A DNA stretch of 64,000 bases from Prostheceraeus crozeri. Lineage: Eukaryota > Platyhelminthes > Polycladida > Euryleptidae. The notes under the pieces are model-generated. The model made no database searches. It had not been told where the DNA came from and worked only from the letters and a program-made list of their open reading frames with translations. This document shows, piece by piece, positions 40,140 through 52,260 of this stretch; position 1 is the stretch's first letter; each line of letters starts with the position of its first letter. The position numbers were made by a program, and so were the translations under genes. The stretch lies in NCBI GenBank assembly GCA_907163375.1, contig CAJQUW010010341.1, positions 558,001-622,000 of the forward strand, in the 5' to 3' direction.

Positions 40140-41070
40140 TACCTATACACTACACAAACAAGCGAAGAAGAAGTACTGTGGCCGTCATTATATTACTCAT
40201 GACATTGATGAACAGTGGCAAGCAGATTTGTGTGACGTTGCCTCTATTTCAAAACATAACTCGGGAAATAACTTTATTTTGACAGTAATTGATATTTTCT
40301 CGCGATATGCGTGGGCTCAACCATTAAAAACTAAAGAAAGTAAAGGATTAGCAAAGGCATTTCAGTCGATTTTCCAAGAGGGTCGCATTCCAAAGAGAAT
40401 TCAAAGTGATCAAGGAAAAGAGTTCGAAAATCAGCATGTGGAAAATTGTTTGAGAGATATGACATTGAGTTGTTTAGTGTAAAGAGTGCCTATAAGGCTG
40501 CATTAGTTGAACGTTTTAACCGCACATTGAAAAATCGCTTGTGGCGACATTTTACTGCCAACTTGACACAAAATTGGACAAAGATTCTACAAGATACGGT
40601 ACATGCCTACAATCACTCTGTGCATCACTCTATTGGACTCAGACCAGCAGATGTGAATGCTGACAATGTAGATGAAGTGCGTAAAACATTCCAACGTAAG
40701 CGAAATAATGCAAAAACTAATGTAAAAATAGGCGATAAAGTTAGCATATCAAAAGTGAAGAGTGTTTTTGCCAAAGGTTATCTCCCGAATTGGACAGAAG
40801 AAATTTTTACATTTTCAAATATCAATAAAAAAGACTCTCCCACAACCTACAAGTTAAAAGATTACGATAATGAAGAAATAGATGGCAGCTTTTACCATGA
40901 TGAGATTGAGGTAGTCACTGAAAGTGAAACATATTTAGTAGAGTAAATCATCCGTTGCTAAAAACGTCAAGGCGAAGAATGGTGTCTTGTTAAATGGCTC
41001 GGCTATCCTTCAAGTATGAACTCTTGGATGCGTCGTGCAGACATTTTTCATCAAAGTGATCGCAAGTGAT
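40140..41070 (+). pseudogene. Polinton integrase (rve) with C-terminal chromodomain-like part, broken
   Basis: The catalytic core is clear: DEQWQADLCDVA with the first Asp, VIDIFSRYAWA, then IQSDQGKEFEN with the second Asp, and AALVERFNRTLKNRLWRHF with the Glu region. The pattern DDE with a HAYNHSVHHS stretch is the retrovirus-like integrase of Polintons. Near the end, EWCLVKWLGYPSSMNSWM is a chromodomain-like motif, also usual in this family. It inserts element DNA with a 6-bp stagger. It is broken here. Confidence 0.85.
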
Positions 41071-41109
41071 TTATGCAAAACTATAACTTGCGAGTTCAAG
41101 ATTTAAGTA

Positions 41110-41574
41110 ATGAATCCGACTGCATCGTTTTATTCACGGCCCTCCTATGTAAGTGGCGCGGGTACAATTTACAGTGGTGCTCGCCGTCAACGTGGAGGTA
41201 GTATATTTGGCGCGCTGAAATCTGTTGTATCTCCTCTCTTATCTACTGTCGGAAAAACTTTAAAACGATCTGTTTTAAGTAATGCTGTTGGCTTTGCTGG
41301 TGATGTTGTCAATGATATTGCCAGTGGAAAAAATATAAAGAGTAGTTTACTAAATCGTGGGAAGGAACGCGGTTTAAGAACATTACAACAAACTTTTAAT
41401 GCTACACAACGAAAGAAAGCACCTAAACGAATGAATGTTAGAAGAAAAAGAAAACAGCGCGGAGCTGGTAAGAGGCGAACTTCACGCAAATCTAAGAAAA
41501 GGCATTCACGCAAACGCCGTGCGCGCTCTAATCCTTCATCGCGTGCTAAACGACGACGCTGTCATAACTTCTAA
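41110..41574 (+). CDS. pVI/PX-like basic virion protein
   Basis: 154 residues. An amphipathic, glycine-containing N-terminal half (GGSIFGALKSVVSPLLSTVG, then GFAGDVVNDIASGKNIKSSL) resembles adenovirus pVI/pX-like and Polinton minor capsid proteins. The C-terminal third is almost pure Arg/Lys/Ser and would bind DNA. It stands directly before the capsid gene, the usual position. This is the second such protein of the element; the other is 38048-38443. Confidence 0.65.
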   Translation: MNPTASFYSRPSYVSGAGTIYSGARRQRGGSIFGALKSVVSPLLSTVGKTLKRSVLSNAVGFAGDVVNDIASGKNIKSSLLNRGKERGLRTLQQTFNATQRKKAPKRMNVRRKRKQRGAGKRRTSRKSKKRHSRKRRARSNPSSRAKRRRCHNF

Positions 41575-41576
41575 TC

Positions 41577-42801
41577 ATGGAGTGTAAAACTTCAAATTTT
41601 TGTTTGTTTGATCAACAAGCGATACAGACAGACATTATTAGTTCAAGTATTGTAGATTATCATCCTCGAACAACTGGGAATACTGGTCCAATTGAATTTG
41701 TCATTCCTGGTGCTAGTGATGACTACATTGATTTAAGTTATGCGATGGTTGATGTGCGGTTCAGAATTCAGCAAGCAGATGGTACTAACATCGATGATGC
41801 ACATAAAGTTGGTCTGAACAATTTACCGCTGGCAACACTATTTCGTGATGTTTCTCCAACTATTGAAGAGCAACAGTTAGAAGGTGGACAAAGCGATTAT
41901 CCCTATTAATCATATGTCAATGCCCTATCACAGTTTCATCCGTCAGCACAAAAGAGTCATATGGAAGCAATGGGATGGTGTAGAGATGAAGCAACACAAT
42001 TTGATAGTGAGACAAACACTGCTTTTGTAAAGCGATCTGCTTTGATTAAAGATAGTAAAGTATGTCAGCTATATGGTCCACTAAATCTTGACTTCTTCAG
42101 ACAGTCAAAGTTTTTACTCTGTAATACCAGCATGCGAGTCAAACTTACATTGAACAAGCCTGAGTTTTTGTTGAATGCATATGCTAAAGTTGTCAATTTT
42201 AAAATCCATGTGGAAGATATTACGCTATACATTCGTCGAGTGGTAGCTAATCCAAGTGTAATTAGAGGACATGCTGAGGGTCTTAACCGTAGCAATGCTA
42301 TTTATCCCATTCAACATACAAAGCTTCTCACCTTTACAATTCCTAAAGATCTAAAGAGTTTATGAAAGATGGTTTATTTCCATCAGAAGCACCAAAACTC
42401 CTAATGGTAGCAATGGTTGAAAATGATGCATTCAATGGCAATATCAAGAAGAATCCTTTCAACTTCAAACACAACAGTTTGAGTGAAATTGCTTTACGTG
42501 TAAATGGTGTCAGTCATCCTGGACCGCCCTATAGACCAGACTTCTCTTCCTATCAATTTTTCGCAGCTGTGTTGACTACATGAATGTCTTTGGCTTTTAC
42601 AACACAGACGATACCAACGGACTCACAATGAAAAAGTTTAAAAATTTATATACTATTTATGCATTTGATTTGACTGCTGACAGTGATATTAGTGCACCTT
42701 ATCGTCGAGCTAACGTTCCTCATAATATTTGCTTGGATCTGGAGTTTAAAACAACGCTAGCTGCGACGATCAATGTATTGATCTATGTAGTTTTTGATTG
42801 A
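41577..42801 (+). pseudogene. Polinton major capsid protein (double jelly-roll), broken
   Basis: It begins two bases after the basic protein. GPIEFVIPGASDDYIDLSYA near the start, IHVEDITLYIRRVV in the middle and LYTIYAFDLTADSDIS near the end are the recurring blocks of Polinton double jelly-roll capsid proteins. The total span would suit a protein of about 400 residues, normal for the family. It has about three breaks. Confidence 0.85.
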
Positions 42802-42848
42802 AATATTGAAATAACTAAGTATCGTGACGTGATTCTTAACTATAATCG

Positions 42849-43235
42849 TTGATGAGTGGGTTGAATGCTGACGATATTAAAGCTAAAGTACAGCGTAATG
42901 CAGATAAAGCTACGTTGAAAGCTTTTAATAATGCCTATTCGCTAGATACCCTACCAACTACAGTAAAACAGTATCCCATCTTTATTGTATTGAACACTCA
43001 GTCAAAGAATTTAGAAGGTGAACATTGGAAAGCTATCTTTATTGGAAAAGACAGACGCGGTGAACTATTTGACTCTCTTGCTCAACCTCCAAATATACCA
43101 ACACAGCAGTGGTTGAGAAAACATACTCGTCAATATCAACGAAATGAGTGCATACTCCAACATCCACTTTCATCATCTTTTGGTGCTTTCGTGTTGTACT
43201 TCATTTTAAAACGTTTGCATGTACGTCGATTTTAA
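42849..43235 (+). pseudogene. Adenain-type cysteine protease, degraded
   Basis: About 128 residues with GEHWKAIFI, the strand-His-Trp motif of adenovirus-type maturation proteases, followed by ELFDSLAQPP and a Q-rich helix (NECILQHPLSSSFGAFVLYF). Position after the capsid gene is usual. The copy appears degraded. Confidence 0.65.
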
Positions 43236-43320
43236 TCTGTTATTCAAAAGTTTTCATGTAACCCATCTTCTAATGAAAAAATGATTTGTAAGTTCTATAA
43301 TGATTTGAAATAAAACATCA

Positions 43321-44223
43321 TCATATTGGAACAAATTTTTTTTTCACAATCCGCTGGATATGTACATATTCGATTAAACGGTCTAGGATTGTATCTGCTT
43401 GCACTTCTGATTTCAGTCCAGTAATGATAACTTTACTGTTGTGAAAGATTGCAATATGTAAAGTATTCCAACAATTAATGAGAGCTGCAGGAAAAAGTTC
43501 TGGTTCATAACACAAATTGTAGCTGCTACTATGAATCTTCGAAAACGATACATTTTCACTCAATTGAGTAGAGATCACCATATTGTTCACAGTCAGATTC
43601 GACATCACACACTTCTCCCTCTTCCATATCCGACGTAGTAGCTTCTGCAGCTCTAAGCGCATCAATCGCGCCGATGAATGAGAAAGGGCGCCGAGAATTT
43701 GTTCCGTTCCATTTGGAAAGAGTTGAAGATTTCGTAAATTGCTCATCTTCACCACTAACATTTGCGGTCGACCCGGATAATACTTGCTGTTTGGAATTTG
43801 TTGATGTAATGTTGCGAGATCGATTTTGGTATAGAGTCTGATGCGGCGGAGAATGTTGACGATGGTGTAACGATGACGTCTCATGATGAAGAAATGAGTA
43901 AATAGAGCGATGTATCTTCTTTTCATACTTTTCCCAGCTACCTTGATGAAATGTGAAGCAGATAGAAAGTTGAGAATGATAGATTTGTATTCGTTGCTTT
44001 TTAGCCGCAACCATATGCGATTTCCTATGCGTGAATGTCTTTTCATATAGAAGTATTTCAAATCCTTCATGATATGATTTAGACATTGAAAATGTCGATA
44101 TGATAGAGCAAATTCTCTTCTCATATTTCCAGTAGAGTCGTTGAAATAAACGTTTTGATCATAATCAATCTCAACATGTTGTAGGGAATCTAATTTCCAA
44201 CTCTTCATGATGGAGCGTAACAT
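43321..44223 (-). CDS. TATA-binding protein-like Polinton protein
   Basis: The C-terminal half of this frame matches the saddle fold of TATA-binding protein. NNMVISTQL, then YNLCYEPELFPAALINCW and HIAIFHNSKVIITGLKSEV parallel the second TBP repeat (QNMV, YEPELFP, FxSGKVxxTGAK). Before it, LRNLQLFPNGTEQILGALSH parallels the end of the first repeat. The N-terminal third (about 100 residues) is a different module repeated at 44245-44652. A second open frame overlaps on the same strand (43556-44086) and carries sequence akin to that neighbouring module, so the gene is probably not whole. TBP-like proteins are known from a few large DNA viruses and could direct late transcription; that role is inference. 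Confidence 0.6.
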   Translation of the reverse strand: MLRSIMKSWKLDSLQHVEIDYDQNVYFNDSTGNMRREFALSYRHFQCLNHIMKDLKYFYMKRHSRIGNRIWLRLKSNEYKSIILNFLSASHFIKVAGKSMKRRYIALFTHFFIMRRHRYTIVNILRRIRLYTKIDLATLHQQIPNSKYYPGRPQMLVVKMSNLRNLQLFPNGTEQILGALSHSSARLMRLELQKLLRRIWKREKCVMSNLTVNNMVISTQLSENVSFSKIHSSSYNLCYEPELFPAALINCWNTLHIAIFHNSKVIITGLKSEVQADTILDRLIEYVHIQRIVKKKFVPI

Positions 44224-44244
44224 TGTGTTGAAGGTGGTGTCTGA

Positions 44245-44652
44245 TTAAGATTTGCATAGCAAAGCGATGAACTCTCGACGAATAAATGATATAATGGAGC
44301 GATGTATCCATCTTTTATATTTTTCCGAATTGTACTTGCGAAATGAAAAGTTGATTGAGGAATCAGAATGACAGATTTGAATTTCATTTCTGTAATGTTG
44401 AAGCCAAACTTGATTACCTAAAGAGATAAATATTAGAGTTTCAAAATATTCCAAATCCCTCATGATGTCATTAAGGCTTAAAAATTGTCGCCATGTTAAT
44501 GTTATTCCTCTCGATGTATTTCCATGAGAATTTTTGAAATGAACGTTTCCATTGCGATCAACTTTGATGTATTGTTGAGAATCCAAAATCCAAGTCTTTA
44601 TGATGTTATGCAAATTGGTAATATATAGATCACCAGAATATGAAAATGTCAT
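44245..44652 (-). CDS. Duplicate of the N-terminal module of the TBP-like gene
   Basis: 135 residues. IKVDRNGNVHFKNSHGNTSR and GITLTWRQFLSLNDIMRDLE align with IDYDQNVYFNDSTGNMRR and FALSYRHFQCLNHIMKDLKY in the next gene. The layout of strands, a basic turn, then G-I-x-L-T-x-x-Q-x-x-x-L recalls the PC4/p15 single-strand-binding coactivator fold, which would suit a transcription partner; this is a weak likeness. No TBP-like part follows. It diverges head-to-head from the penton-like gene at 44640. Confidence 0.45.
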   Translation of the reverse strand: MTFSYSGDLYITNLHNIIKTWILDSQQYIKVDRNGNVHFKNSHGNTSRGITLTWRQFLSLNDIMRDLEYFETLIFISLGNQVWLQHYRNEIQICHSDSSINFSFRKYNSEKYKRWIHRSIISFIRREFIALLCKS

Positions 44653-46036
44653 TTTACCATATTTTGCTTAGCAATGTAGCAACAAATAGATTTGCTAGTA
44701 ATCGAGCCGCTATCTTTTCTACTCCCATTGATAATATACAGCAGCTGAATGGAGAGTGGGAAGTAGGGGTCACACAACTTGTTCACAGTAACTGTGTCTA
44801 TACTTTTGATCATGAGGTGATGACTATTAATATGAGACGCACAGCTGCTTACCAATGTGAAAAGGGCTGCCGAGTATACATTCCACAATGGCCGAAGAAA
44901 GATCTTCTATCACGCCAGAAATTCGTTGATGATTTCCTGAATAAAGCGTGTAAACATATTGTCCAATTTACTCCGCACAATGATGATCATAATTATGTAC
45001 ATCATGTAGTTGAGAAAGATTGGATTGTTGGTTTAAGTCCAAGTTTAAGAAATGATTTAGGTTACCTCGCTAGCGCCTTAACAAGCTATGATAAGTATAA
45101 CGTTAATTACCACCCAAGTGGTCATAAACAGTTAATACATCGAGAGGAAGCTTATTATGTAGATCTTATTCCAAGAAATGAGAAGACGTTGGTGAAGAGG
45201 ATTGTGATTAAGCCAAGAAAGATAGACATGACTCCTGGAACATTATTGAAGAAATTTAATTATCTCCTTCGAGTTGATGGTAAACAAGTGGCAACATTGA
45301 CTTATATCAAATCATCTAATCATATTGCAATAAGTAAATTAAATGATGATGATTTAATATTAGTTTGTTCAAAAGATTTTCATCAGTTCTTAAGACATCG
45401 TTCTGCGGCTGTTCATGGAAAATTTGATATGCAACATTTGCCATGTGAAAGGTCAAATCAATTTGATACAGAATGGACCGTACAGAAAGCATATAGAGCC
45501 TTTAGGTGGTATCTTACATGAAACAAGAGTGTTGATGCCTCGCATTATTACTTCAGTTAAATTGGCTGTAGATTATTTAAATGAAGTGATTAATGAGCAA
45601 CATATTTCATTATGCTGAAAAAGAAGGTGCTTTGTCTCTCACTATAAGTGGAAAAGGTATTGAACTAATTATGGATAAAACTCTAATGGACATTTTAGGT
45701 TTTGATCAAAATATCTTTAAAAGTGGTACTGTAACCAAAGCAAGCGCAGACATGTCGCTATCGCGTCGTATTAACTATTTTCAGATATATTCCAATATTG
45801 GTGAAGATGTACGTGTGGGAGATGTTGAAGCTCCATTGCTAGCAATGATACCATACCAGCCAAAAAGCTGCAGTATTTTATCTGAGCATACTTTCAAGAA
45901 AGTGCATTATACAAATCTGAAATCAAACTACATCCCACAAATTGATATTGCAATTTATGACGACTCTGGTGCGTTGATTCCTTTTCATAAAGATGCTGTA
46001 ACAAGTATCACACTCCATTTCCGAATGAAGAGTTAA
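44640..46036 (+). pseudogene. Penton/minor capsid-like Polinton protein, copy 1, broken
   Basis: The opening FYHILLSNVATNRF, then LNGEWEVGVTQLVHSNCVYT belongs to the Polinton family whose typical start is FYxTLPSNSSxxxF...LxGEWEVGL. Near the end VGDVEAPLLAMIPYQP and PQIDIAIYDDSGALIPF are the other hallmark blocks. The family is widely encoded next to the capsid gene and thought to be a minor capsid or penton component; that role is not shown here. It has about one break. Confidence 0.65.
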
Positions 46037-46045
46037 TGCAAAAGT

Positions 46046-47596
46046 ATGCTAATATATTTTTCCAATGTGATTAGTATGGAAAGTGAAAATAGAGATTCGT
46101 TTCTAATTTACTTACCCAGTGATGCTTCTATGAATAAATTTCCTAATAACAAACCATCAGACTTTCGAGTAGAATTAAATCGCTCACTACATCTAGAAGG
46201 TGAATGGGAAGTAGGTGTTTCCAGCATTTGCTATGATAGCAATATTCAGAATGTGAATGATTTGGAAGAAATGATATTGACTCCTCGCACCCATGATGGA
46301 ATAACGATGAATAATGCATTCCAGTTCCCATACAATTTAACGTCAAATGGAAAGTGGAGCTATGAATGGATTCAGATAAAATCAGATTAATATGATCCAT
46401 TTGGGGATGAGAAAATTATTAAGGCATTCAATAGTGGTAATACTTCCATCATGAAGAATAAGGATCAGAAAGTTTATGAGTTTACTATCTATCATTGGAG
46501 TGGGAGACAGTTCCTTCGCTTTCATTCTTTTACTAAAGGTCTTCCACTGAGGTTGGATAATGAATTCTATCCACATCTCGGTTTTGGCCATGGACTACAT
46601 CTAACGTCAATTGCTACTGCAAATGTTAAAAAAGTTTCTTCAAATCGAATCAACAAATTTCATTATAAATTCAAAATATTTGATGAAGTTGTTGTAGAAT
46701 GCGAAGAACGCATCATTTTGAAAAAGCGTGGTGTTCAACCTTTATCACTTATTGAGTTAGTAAAACGATGGAATGAGACTGTGGGTAAGAAGTATGGAGA
46801 GAAAATTATGGCGGACAAAGATAAGTTGGTTATTCAGAAATATAATGAAAAACTTACAGTTTATTTCTCTCCAACCTTGCGTCATTTTGTAAGACATCAT
46901 ACACCTATTATTGGAAGCGGTTTGGTTTATGCTTCTCATGAATATCTCACTAAAGCTGATTCAGTTAATGATGAATGGTGGGTGGACATCTATGGTGATC
47001 GCATCAAGAAAATTTACCAGTCTTATGAAGAATCTAAAGTTGCTATCAATATAATGCCGCGTCTATATCATACAGTTAGAAGCTTCATTCATGTAGTAAA
47101 TCCTTATATACAACAGAAGTTGAAGCATGTGATGAAAAGTAAATATGATGTAAAGACACACCACATTTCGTTTTCAATTGAAAATCAACGCGTTGTTCTG
47201 AAACTGGGTGATGACATTCAATGTCAATTGAGTAAAAATTTGAAAAAACTCTTTGGTTTTTCAATGCTACAAAATATGTTTACTGCTGCGCATACAATTG
47301 GTATAGAAACACCAATGACACTTGATAAACATGAACAACACCTTTACATTCAAAGTGATTTGATTCTACCTATTTCTGTTGGCGAGGAAAAAGAACACAT
47401 TTTACGTAATTTCATTCATGAAAAGGATGCTTTATATGGAATAGTCGAGAAGATGTTTCAACCTATTTTCTACCATCCTGTTATCAAACAAACTATACCA
47501 TCTATTTCTATCAAAATTACAAATGGTCTACATGAGTGCATCCATGTCAAAGATACTAAATCCCTCATAAGTTTAGTTTTTCGGAAAATAAAGTGA
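46046..47596 (+). pseudogene. Penton/minor capsid-like Polinton protein, copy 2, broken
   Basis: Paralogue of 44640-46036, starting 10 bp after it. SFLIYLPSDASMNKFPNNKP then LEGEWEVGVSSICYDSNIQN gives a clearer form of the family start. Near the end, LYIQSDLILPISVGEEKEHI and ISIKITNGLHECIHVKDT match the closing blocks. The two copies have diverged strongly, so the duplication predates this insertion. It has about one break. Confidence 0.65.
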
Positions 47597-47777
47597 AGTC
47601 ATTGTAAAATTTTATTGAAATAAAAATATGTGTATGAAAAAGTCTTTCACAGATATAGGGGGAATGGGCTGACTGTAGGCATATATTCACAAGGAAGTGC
47701 AATCTAAAGCGGTACATAAAACAACAATGAATGTCAACAAAAGCATCATCAAAATACTGATTTGAGACTGAATCTAT

Positions 47778-50700
47778 TTACACATCTCCTGAATGTGGTA
47801 GTGTGAGTTTAATTCTTTTGGTTAGTGATATGTTTGTATCAGGATGACCATGTGGAAGAGATATGTTATGCCCTATCCAACACCTCTTATCTTCCCACGC
47901 TGAAAGTGCTCGCTTTCTAAATGTATGAGTTTTTACCTCATGCGTCTTTGATTTTAAGATGGTCATGTTGACAAACGTTACACACTTATTTTGAAAGGCC
48001 TTCTTATAGACCCTATGCTTCATATTTACAACAATCGATTTAGATATGCCTTTTGCGCGCTTAATACTGTCACTGGAGTCTTTTGGTTCATACAATACAT
48101 TTTAGGCCGAAGAAGAATCATTTCCTTAATTTCTTTTCCTGTCATTTCATCTTTCAACCATCCTAATTTTGCTTTATTTTTAGTAGAGTATAGTGGGTGA
48201 TCTGTAGGATAATTTGACGTATCAAAATAATTTTCTAAAGATTTTCCTATTTCATTGAAGTTTAACTCTTTCTGAGCAGCGATGCTTAAAAGGAAACTGT
48301 CTGTATCACCACCCAGCAAGCGCACGTCTTTAATTAGAGGACATGGTTTTAATATTCTATAGAAGAGTTGATACATTTGAAGCTTGGAATAATCTAATAC
48401 AGCTTGTCCAATGTAGATGAGCTTGTACAACTCTACTTCTGATTTTATCATTTTAACACCAACCAACTCATCATCTATAATATCTCTATCAATAAAGAGA
48501 GGTGATGCCGCTAACTTTTGAAATTTATCATTATGATTCACAAGTTTATAGTTTATACGTTTTCTAACATCCTCCATCGTCTTACCGAAAAGACTATTAT
48601 TCTTATATTTATAAAAATCCTTTTCAAAATTATTTTGGGCTAGTGCACGTTTATGGCTGTTACTATCAATATATGGTTTCAGAAAGACTTTCTGTGTAAA
48701 TTTGATAATGCGGTGAACTGTTTTTAAAATCATGCCCATTTCTAAATAAAATTTGAAGATGGAAAAGTGGACTAGATAATTTTCTTTATCAAATTCAGAA
48801 AGCAAAAGTTTGCGACAAGGCTCATACTTGGGCTGTCCACTCCCTTCTAAATCTTTATGAAATTGTTTCATAAAGTCCGAAAACATATCTTCAGTCACTT
48901 CACCTGATTCGGGTGCAAGTGGAAAATCCACCGTTTTACTTTTCATACTATTTGGATAGATAAGATCTACCTCAAAATAATATCCCCAATCACCATCATC
49001 TGGAATAGTTAGTGTGTTTGAAGGATTGGAGAAATGTTGAATTTCACTATCACCTAGCCAGCTAAACTCAGAGTGAGGTAGAGGTTTGGATAGTGAACTA
49101 CCATATAAATTATTCTGGTCATAGTACTTTAGATGAATCTGATCATCATCTACTATTTTTGATTTTATTTCATGTCTATTTACAAATGTGAGACCACCGC
49201 GAATTCCTCGCTCAAATAAATTATACATCTCTGGATCTTGTAAGAGATGAATGGTCTCACCAGTCATTTTAAAAGCAGACTTAAATGACATGGCTGGCAG
49301 ACTGACAAAGTGGACGGGATCTAACTTATCTTCTTCTAATGCCACTCGTCGAAACTCCTGAAATACATCAGCCAGCAAAAATACATCTAACTTAAGATAG
49401 GCAATCATATAATCGCTAAACGTTTGACAGTCAAATTTTGTCCATGCAACTTGAGCATGATTGTAATCTTCTACCTTACATTCTATACCAGTCAAATCAT
49501 TTTTAAATTAATCTATTGATGGAAGAGAAGTCTCACTAAGTTAAGAAATGTTGTCAAAATATGCATATGGAAACACTTCTTTGCGTGTGATGACTTCATC
49601 CGTCAAGTTAGGATATTGTTTCTTCAAATATTGAGTTAGTGGAAGAGACTTAAGATTTTGAACGAGAGATGCTAGTGATGAAGTCATGAATTGATAGGAA
49701 TATAAAAATTTTATATCAAAGTAGACTGTCTTATTTTCTTTAGTCTTATCAACTGGTACTTTTGCTGTCATGGACATAAATTTTTCCCTCGTTTCAGCTA
49801 TAACATTCATCAACCATCCCTTCATTTTTCCTAACCCCCTTTTATTATCATATGGCTGTCATAGCCTTTGAAGTTATGAAAAATTACGGGTAGAGTGCGC
49901 CGTTTCATTCTTAGAGAAAAATTGCATTTTGAACATAGTGCGTTTCTAAATTTACCAGTGATGTGATCATGGTCACGCACTTTCTCAATTTTACCCTCAT
50001 CAAACGTTTTATTACATTTTGAGCAGACTTTACAACTTTCAAATTTTACCTGATCATCTGCTGTCATATTTAATGATCTGTGATAGAGTTCACTATCATA
50101 TTTTTGCTGAAGTTTACTAGCAGTTTCCAGGAATTGCAAGAATTTGTGTATGCAATCCTCACCTTGCCAGACGTGCATTTTATTATTTTTATTTTGGAAA
50201 TGATTATGCCATACCTCATAACAGGATATGGCTGCTGGCTTGTGGATGTTATCATCAATATAGCATTCGATGTCAGCATAGATGACACGAAGAGGACTTA
50301 ATTCACTACCATTCTCTCTATATGAAAAGATTTTATCTTTGGGCATGCGTTCCATTTGCAATTTACCTCGCTTACACCATTCATAATGTGTTTGAAACTT
50401 ATCTTTTGACCGGAAGGATCTCATACAACGGTCACATATGAAATGCTGCCCCCTTTTTGATGTTAAGTGGGAATATAGTCGATGAATATTTGGAATACCG
50501 CAGTAATGCTATTGTTGACTGCTATCCTCATATACCAACAAGAGGTTGACAACGCGATCATAAGTTGATGAACGTTTGTTGTAGCGTACACCTTTAAGTC
50601 CTTTTTGCCAGACGTGAACAACCATTTTAATTTCATTTAATTTTTCAAATTTCTCTGTATCTTTCAATTTCATATCTTCACTATTACAATCATAAAATTT

Positions 50701-51571
50701 CAATTCATTCTCCCATGGATGATATTTGATTTTACGGAAACGGTTGTTCTGTACATCATGATAGTGGAGAATGGATAAAACCGCATACTTAAAACAGTGC
50801 GATTCACAATCTATAGAAATGACTGCTTTCTAATCTTTTGACGTTTTTGGAAGATTGAAAGAGCCTCGTCCACTGTAATTTTCTAATAGAGTAATTTTAG
50901 ACATGGCAGGTTCTACACCATCAAAAATCAGACCACTATCGCGCTCGTTAAATTTATCAATATTTGATTTTAGCCCTTGAATGTGAAAATTTAACCATAC
51001 TTCTTTATCTACTGCCTCTGTAGCAGGAGAGGAGGGTATGTGAAACTCCAACCTCTGCACTATTTCGCCAGTATGATGATGAACTTTAGCATATTTTATT
51101 TTAAGATAGATGAACGCTTTTGTTCTAAAGTTGTCTAAATTTCTAAAGAGCGCATCTATTAATTTTTAAATTTTGATGAAACCACTCCGGAAAATCAGCA
51201 ATGGTTTCTGAGGATTCCATATGGTAATTTCTCACTACATTATTGAGCGACACTTCAGTGAGACGGATAGAGCAGGTGCTGTTACTATAACTATCATTTG
51301 TATGCGTGTGGTGAAGTCTATGTGAAGATAATTCAAAAAGTGTTTCAAAAGATAGAGTGCAAAATTCGAAAGTAAACGAGACATGTTGAATAGAATCATC
51401 CTTACCTCGGGAGGTTGATGATGTCTTGAGTTCACATACACGTTGTCTGATGTGTCGGGCGAGATCACGCGTCCTTGTAAAGATGTGACCACAATCAACA
51501 CATTCCCGCTCATTAGATTCCCACGACTGTCCGCTTGAGCTAGTACTAACATCACCTGAAAGAGAAATCAT
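47778..51571 (-). pseudogene. Protein-primed family B DNA polymerase (Polinton pPolB), broken
   Basis: On the minus strand, in order: a C2H2-like N-terminal finger (CVDCGHIFTRTRDLARHIRQ), a second Cys-rich part (CDRCMRSFRSKDKFQTHYEW), exonuclease motif I (VIYADIECYI), motif II (HNFKGYDSHMI), polymerase motif A (YYDQNNLYGSSL), motif B (NSLFGKTMED), motif C (LGGDTDSF), and the C-terminal KRAKGISKSIV block with ALSAWEDKRCW. Total span about 1,260 codons, normal for Polinton polymerases. It copies the element with a protein primer. It is broken, with several breaks. Confidence 0.9.
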
Positions 51572-51709
51572 TCTATCATTTATATTAAAGTTATAGTTTA
51601 TTGTTACAACCTACCTTCACTTAACAGCTCTAAAGTTTCCTCGAGAAGGGATTAACCAAACTATTAACCAAACGTTTGAGGGAGATGAGTGAGGAAATCT
51701 TCAACTTAC

Positions 51710-51712
51710 CAT
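51710..51712 (-). other. ATG directly before a splice donor, upstream of the polymerase
   Basis: On the minus strand ATG (51712-51710) is followed at once by GTAAGT. A pyrimidine-rich acceptor TTTCTCTTTCAG lies at about 51558, at the start of the polymerase frame. It is one of several ATG|GTAAGT sites in the two elements. Confidence 0.35.
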
Positions 51713-51942
51713 TTCAACGAAAACAAGTTTAAGTATGATACTTTAATGTTAGAAAATTGTATAGTTTATCAAAATAGATACTTCACTTATTCTCAATACG
51801 TATCACATATAGAATGAAAAATAAGTCTGTTTCCCCCTTTTATATACTCTCATACTCGGCATTCATTCGCTATTCATTTGATTGGCTACTTACTTGTACT
51901 TAAGCGCTAAGAAATCAAGTTTATAGCATACAATTTGAAGTC

Positions 51943-52260
51943 ATGAATTCGCCAACAGCAACTCTCTCCGTGGACACATCAACTTGCTTTCCCGCTCCAA
52001 AGAAGGTGAAGTTGGAGAAGAAGAAAACAGTCGAGGATATTCCAAGTTTGGAGTATCCGTCTCTGACTGAGAAAGAGGAGATGGAAATGGTATACTTGTA
52101 TGTGAGGTGGAAGTACCTACTATGCAACAAGGAGAATGTGTCGAAGGAGGAGGATATCAGTCTTCTCCATGACATACGGAGATGGTACAGCCCATTGTCT
52201 CAACCCAGGAACGAGATTGAGTGGGAGTACGTCTTTGGTGTGTTGGCTGCAGCGGAGTAA
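51943..52260 (+). CDS. Small conserved accessory protein (105 aa)
   Basis: It starts MNSPTATLSVDTSTCFPAPK with a nuclear-type basic patch (KKVKLEKKK). Residues 60-105 are helical and hold DIRRWYSPLSQPRNEIEWEY, shared with the 49-aa frame of element 1 (17200-17349). Downstream, to about 52347, another stretch with CDCSNCESLW and ELLNYL also has a counterpart in element 1. The divergent position opposite the polymerase gene suggests a shared promoter region. No family is recognised. Confidence 0.5.
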   Translation: MNSPTATLSVDTSTCFPAPKKVKLEKKKTVEDIPSLEYPSLTEKEEMEMVYLYVRWKYLLCNKENVSKEEDISLLHDIRRWYSPLSQPRNEIEWEYVFGVLAAAE

